A stretch of DNA of 64,000 nucleotides, taken from assembly GCA_030141605.1 (NCBI GenBank), contig JAQGDQ010000475.1, forward strand, positions 72,001 through 136,000. Direction: 5' to 3'. Position 1 is the stretch's first letter. Each line of letters opens with the position of its first letter. Shown here piece after piece: positions 34,401 to 40,900 of the stretch. Origin of the DNA: Tubiluchus corallicola. Lineage: Eukaryota > Priapulida > Priapulimorpha > Priapulimorphida > Tubiluchidae. The position numbers and the translations under genes were made by a program. The notes below the pieces were generated by a model that was not told the DNA's origin, ran no database searches, and worked only from the letters and a program-made list of their open reading frames with translations.

Positions 34401-37400
34401 CGGAGAAGGAGATCGCGAAGACGACGCACAACGGTCCGGAGAGCATGAGCATCTCGTACGGCAATCACTCGAACGACAGCGCGATCGACGCCGGCACGCC
34501 GATCAGCGATCAGGACAGCCTGGTGAATTCGCTGCACTTGGGCGAGGAGGGCGTGAGCGTGGAGAAATTTGTGGAGTTTGTGCGACGGAAGGGTCGCAAG
34601 GGACTTTTTCATGATTATAGTGTGATTCGGTCGACTGATCCGGATGGATCATTCGAAGCATCGAGGTACGTATTATAATGGTTTGCTACAATAAGCCTTT
34701 TCACACTTTCGTTGTGCGCACGCGCTGTTGCTGTAGGTCAAAGGTTAAGTGTACCATAGCAACGGGTCTTAACTACAACTATTATGTGATGTGTGCATAA
34801 AGCAAAGCTGTCTGTTGCATCAGTTCAGTGACGTCAGTTGCTGTAGGTCAAAGGTTAAGTGTGCCACAGCAACGGGTCTTGACTAACACCATCACGTGAC
34901 ATGCGGGTAAAGCAAAGCCATCTGTCGCATCAGTTCAGCAACTCCAGTTGTTTTACATGGGATTAACTATACATTGGCCTGTTTGTAGAGTGATTTACTA
35001 GCAAGATCCAGCTTGGGAAGAACAAAAAATGAACTGGGTAAGGTTCTAGCTACCTGTTAAAATTGTTACTATTACAACAGCGTGAGCTGCGAGGCGTTGG
35101 CAAGCGTACACAAATACGTTGTCGGGCACACTTAACCTTTGACCTTGTCGCGATCGTCATCAATCGCTGGAACTGTGAAAAGGCTTAACATAACGTATAT
35201 TTGCTGGAGCTATTGAAGCTCCTTTAAGTTGCAATTTCATACTGTGTTCTTTACGGCAAGAATATATGATTATGAAAACCAATGTAAAATTGGTCCTTGA
35301 AATGTGATAACGAAAGTCGTCTATGACTTTAGGAATCTCCAGAAAAACAAGAGGAAAGAAGATAAAAAGGTCACTTTGTTTCAAAGTACCGCTGTTCTTT
35401 ATCTTCATGTAAAACAGAAAGACAAATGAATCGTAACGAAGTACTTATGCTAATTTTTCGGCGGGAGTTTTCTAATCTAATCTCACCTGGTACTTTCAGA
35501 GCCAGGTACAATCTGCACAAAAATCGATATACAGACGTCTTATGTTACGACCATTCGAGAGTAAAGCTCTCGTCTAAAGACGACGACCCGTCTTCGGATT
35601 ATATAAACGCCAATTATGTAGATGGTTATAAGCAACCGAATGCCTTCATATCAACTCAAGGTAACATTTTAAAAGTTGTTAATCTATTTGTTAGTTACAC
35701 TATCTTTAGCAGGGATGAGAATTTTCCGTGGATGCCCAGAATTCCGAGTTTTTGGAAGACCAGTAGTGCCATTTTTGTAAATCGCGTAAATTCGTTGAGA
35801 AAATTTTTATGGACCAAGTACATTCACAAACTGACCGCTAGTTGGCAGGCCGTCACTTTGTTTACGTACATCAGTGTAACCACGTGTAGATCTCTATGTA
35901 TAAAAATGTAGATTCAATTGTGCAGAGTTATTTGAGTCAATTGCAGATAGTTTTTATATACTTTTGCATAGGAGCGGCGTTTTTGAGACAATTGGGTATC
36001 ATGTATCCTTGATAGTTGGATATTTTAAGTTATGCATGAAACAAGGTAATTGATATTTTAAGTCCACTTAGAGGCTCTCTATGGTCACAAAATTGCAATT
36101 TGTTGCTGGCTCCAAGGGGACTTCGCCCCCCTTGCACCCCCATGGGGGCCTACGTGGCCCCCAACCCCCGTCCTGTTTCAGAATTTTTTTGCAATTTCTC
36201 ATTCTCATCCCTGTTTTAGTAGGTGGCGTCTGATCAGTTCCGGCTCTTAGTTAAAATGGCTAGGGATGCCGTATCACTGAATGAACAACGTATTATAATA
36301 CTGAGGTTAGCTCTTTCAGGACTGCACCACTCAAAATAGGTCTTATAAGACCTGTGACTTTTCTGCTACTGTATGAACACAGACATAATTATATGATTAC
36401 AAATTAGATACTGTTCTATTCTGGAGTATCTCGGCTATCCAATCATGCTGTTTGTTTAACCCTTTTAGTCCCAAATTATTTTTTTAATAAGAAAAATTTT
36501 TTTGGCTTGGTACTTTTGTTCAGTATGTCCATCTTGTTTACACATAATAATTGTTTTTTTCTACCTGTACCCGCGTGCTAAATATAGCCTGTATCCCACG
36601 GATACATTGGGATTCAATGGAAACATAAAATGTGCTTCATTTTGCAACTGCTGATAATTTTTTAAAGTATTTAAGACATTTAGTATGCATGCCATGCTGA
36701 TCTGTACAAAGTCGTCTCTAAAGTACTGTACCTTGCGCAGTTTTTTGTAATTTCTTTTCTAATTTGCCATTTTATCACCATTTTTAGTCGCCTGTTATTG
36801 GCTTAAATCAAAATAACTATTAACAGATCAAATAACTGTCAGTTTTAAAATTTTATTAATTTTAAAGGCAGAAAATATTCTCGTATCCCACGGGGTACAA
36901 CAGGTATGAAAGGGTTAAACATTTACAAGTGATTAATTTGGTAGATTAAGAAAAACAGTTTGTCTTTAGGCACTCCAACTTAGCCTATTGAGTAGCTTTG
37001 CCTAGTGCACACTTGCGTGATCGTACACACTACTTTTATTGATCACCTGCTTGCTACAGCCCAAGCTGTGCAATGTTCTGCTGCTATTGCAGGAAAAACT
37101 AATTGATCAGCCAAGGACAAACTAAGCTTGTTTCATATTTTAACAGGACTTTTTCCTGAAAAATATAATAGACTTGAGGCCAAAGTGTATCAGAGTGTTG
37201 TGTCTGAGTAGTTAAAATTTTCTGCATTAGCGGATTTCACACACTGTACATTGTTACTGTGCAAACACTGCAGTTACTGAAAGCTTTTTCCATTTTTTTT
37301 CATCAAAAATCCATTTTTAATTTACCTAAGATAAACAAATGCATTTCGTATATAATTTTGCATGAAAATCCATTGTATGAGGAGTAGAAACCTACAAAAA

Positions 37401-37876
37401 TGATCAACTATCATGTAATTGTTGCTTAGTGAGAGCAGCTTTTCATGAACCCATGCAAAACGCAGCATACGCTTACTGTCCTAAAGGAGCTAATACTAAA
37501 TCATTTGATATTTAATAATGGCACATAATTATATATTATCTTTTTGCTTTTTTGTGTCTGTAGGCCTTGTCGTTCAGACTTGCAAACATTGCATGAAACA
37601 ATGTTATTGTTTATTCTTTATTGATCAGTTAAATTCCTTTATTTCAATACATACAATGATACCATATAAAACATGCAATAAAATAAAGGAGGCACAAAAA
37701 ATTGACGCATATTCTAATTAAAAAAGAACAAGTCGTGTATGAAAAACTTAGTAGGTAGTTAATTGCTTATTATCTGTACTGTAAAATTGCACTCAATGGC
37801 TGCCTATGTTTATTTGGTACCTAATATCATAGACGATGTTTGAGGGGCTCTGTCCTATGTACAGGACATACGTTGT

Positions 37877-37913
<37 letters not shown>

Positions 37914-40900
37914 GCGTGTGCGCATGCGCGTGCGTGCGTGTGTGTACGTGTGCATGTACGTGTGCGTATATTTATATATATATATATATGTTGTTATAGA
38001 AATTTAAATATATGTATATACAGCAAACCGTTATGGTCCTCAAGGAGCTAAACTTTAATTCCTGTCTTATGTTCTTTATCCCATTTTTATGCTTATCCCA
38101 ATTCCGAGTAAATTTGCTCTTTTGTAGGTCCTTTGCCAAAGACGTTTGCTGACTTCTGGCGAATGGTGTGGGAAGAACAAGTGCTAGTTATCGTCATGAC
38201 AACACGGTAAGGGAAACTGTGAAATTTGGGGGCGGGGCGTTGTTGATTTGGTTGTGTTCCTGATGGTGAATACCATGTGCTGCCATCTGCTGAACTAATG
38301 GTGTTTATCTGCTGTTTTTTGTTCGAGGGTCAAATCCGAATGTGGCTAATTGTCCTCCGCCATCACAATGTCCATTTTTATCTGCATTTGTTCAGGGATG
38401 AGAATTTTCCGTGGATACGCGGAATTCCGAGTTTTTGGAAGACTAGTAGTGCCATTTTTGTAAAGCGCGTAAATTCGTTGAGAAAATTTTTACGGACCCA
38501 GTACATTATTTCACAAGCTGACCGCTAGTTGGCAGGCTGTCACTTTGTTTACATCACGTACATCAGTGTAACCACATGTATATCTCTATGTATAAAAATA
38601 TAGAATCAATTGTGCGGAGTTATTTGAGTCAATTGCAGACGGTTTTTATATACTTTTGCATAAGAGCGGCCAGTACTTAGGCATTTTTGAGACAATTAGG
38701 TATCATGTATCCTTGATAGTTGGGTATTTTAAATTATGCATGAAACAAGGTAATTGATATTTTAAGTCCACTTAGAGGGAGGCTCTCTATGGTCACAAAA
38801 TTGCAATTTGTTGCTGGCTCCAAGGGGGCTTTGCTCTTCAACCCCATTGGGGGCTTAGGCAGCCCCAAAACTCCCGGCCTGTTTCAGAGTTTTTTGCAAT
38901 TTGTCATTCTCATCCCTGTTTTGTTCTGCTAATGAGCAGGGGGGGAGCATCGAACCTTCTAATTCGAGCGTCTGACTTTGATTCGAACGAGTTTTTTTAG
39001 AATTCGAATTCGATTTGAACATAAAATCATAGATTCGAATAATGATAATGAATGCATCGTGCAGTTAGCTTAATTTAGTTTAATGCAGCTAAATTATCAG
39101 CAGTTTTACTGCAGAACAAATTCTTTTAATGTGCATGATCTTTGTAAGACTAATTTTTGCTGGTGGTTCAAAAACTTGTTCAAAAATCTTTCAATCTCAA
39201 TTCGAATTCGAAATACCGAAGTTCGGTTCGATACGAATTCGAAAGGCACGGATTCCGTTCGATTCGAATTCGCTTTCTGATGGAGAATACTAACGGGCTG
39301 TGTTAAGCATTCGGGTACATTTGATGGCACCGTCTGTTAAAATGGGAGACACTTGATAAATATTGTCGTTTTTTGACTTTCTTAATTTTCGCTACTCATC
39401 GTAATCTGTATAATTAATTTCGGTGGTATGTTATATATTTATATATATATAAGATTTGAAGCTACAGCTTCGACGGCGGCCTCATTTGCAGCGATCTATA
39501 CATCAAATGAAAGGTCTCGATTTAGTGTCGTGCCATTGGGGGTTTATTTTTCGAATCGGGTCCACCGAGACGAACGGGGGAGGGAGTCGAAAAACTTCCA
39601 AAATGGCCATTTTTTGCAAAACTTATACCTCTTATTTCTTGAGAGCGGAAATGGACTGTGGGCAGTGCTGGCATCGGTTGAATGGCCCATTCAGCGGTGG
39701 GTGTAGTAGGCTTATTTAGAATTTGTGGAAGGGCCACGGCGCATTGTGACAGACGTTTTGCCGAACCCAACTCTTGATTTTTTCGAAATTTTAGCCAAGC
39801 GGCCTGTAGAAAAACGTTGTAGCGGCACCTGGTGGGACTCTCGAAAGGAGATATATAGCTCTTTAGAAAGAGGGGAGAACAGGGCTAGACGATGATGTGG
39901 CTGTATTTTAGGAGGTATCCTCCCTGAGGAGCTGTGACGGGTTGATTGGAGGTTCCATTTCGGGCGTTTGTCCCTTGGAAAACAGCTGATGCAAAGCCAT
40001 TGTTCTGACGTCATCCATTATACTCTGCCTATATTCCTTATAACTTTAATTCAGTAAAAGCTGCTACTGGTTTTGTATTATAAATGAGAACTATGTAGGA
40101 TGTTCGTGTATTATTGATTATATTTGTATTTTTTGCGTGGGTTAATTATTTTTTTCTCTATCGTGTATAGCTTCTTGTTGCTGCTTTCGAATTTTTTTCG
40201 CACAGGTGTATTTGTAATTGGTTAAAATTATTGATCTTTCTTCAGGACCGTGGAGCGAGGGCGGGTAAAGTGCGGTCAGTACTGGCCGAAAGACGTGGAG
40301 GGTGCTGAACAGTATGGTGATCTCATTATTATCAACGTCAGCTGTCAGGAACACAGAGACTACACATTCACCACTCTTTCGATACAAAACACACAGGTAC
40401 TTGTTGTTGCAAAGGTTTCCCATCTTGCTTATAAACGTCAGCTGTCAGGAACATAGAGACTATACATTCACCACTCTTTCGATACAAAACACACGGGCAC
40501 TTGTTGTTGCAAAGGTTTCCCACCTTGCTTATAAACGTCAGCTGTCAGGAACACAGAGACTATACATTCACCACTCTTTCGATACAAAACACACAGGTAC
40601 TTGTTGTTGCAAAGGTTTCCCACCTTGCTTATAAACGTCAGCTGTCAGGAACATAGAGACTACACATTCACCACTCTTTCGATATAAAACACACGGGTAC
40701 TTGTTGTCGCAAAGGTTTCCCACCTTGCTTATAAACGTCAGGTGTCAGGAACACAGAGACTATACATTCACCACTCTTTCAATACAAAACACACGGGTAC
40801 TTGTTGTTGCAAAGGTTTCCCACCTTGCTTATAAACGTCAGCTGTCAGGAACATAGAGACTATACATTCACCACTCTTTCGATACAAAACACACTGGTAC

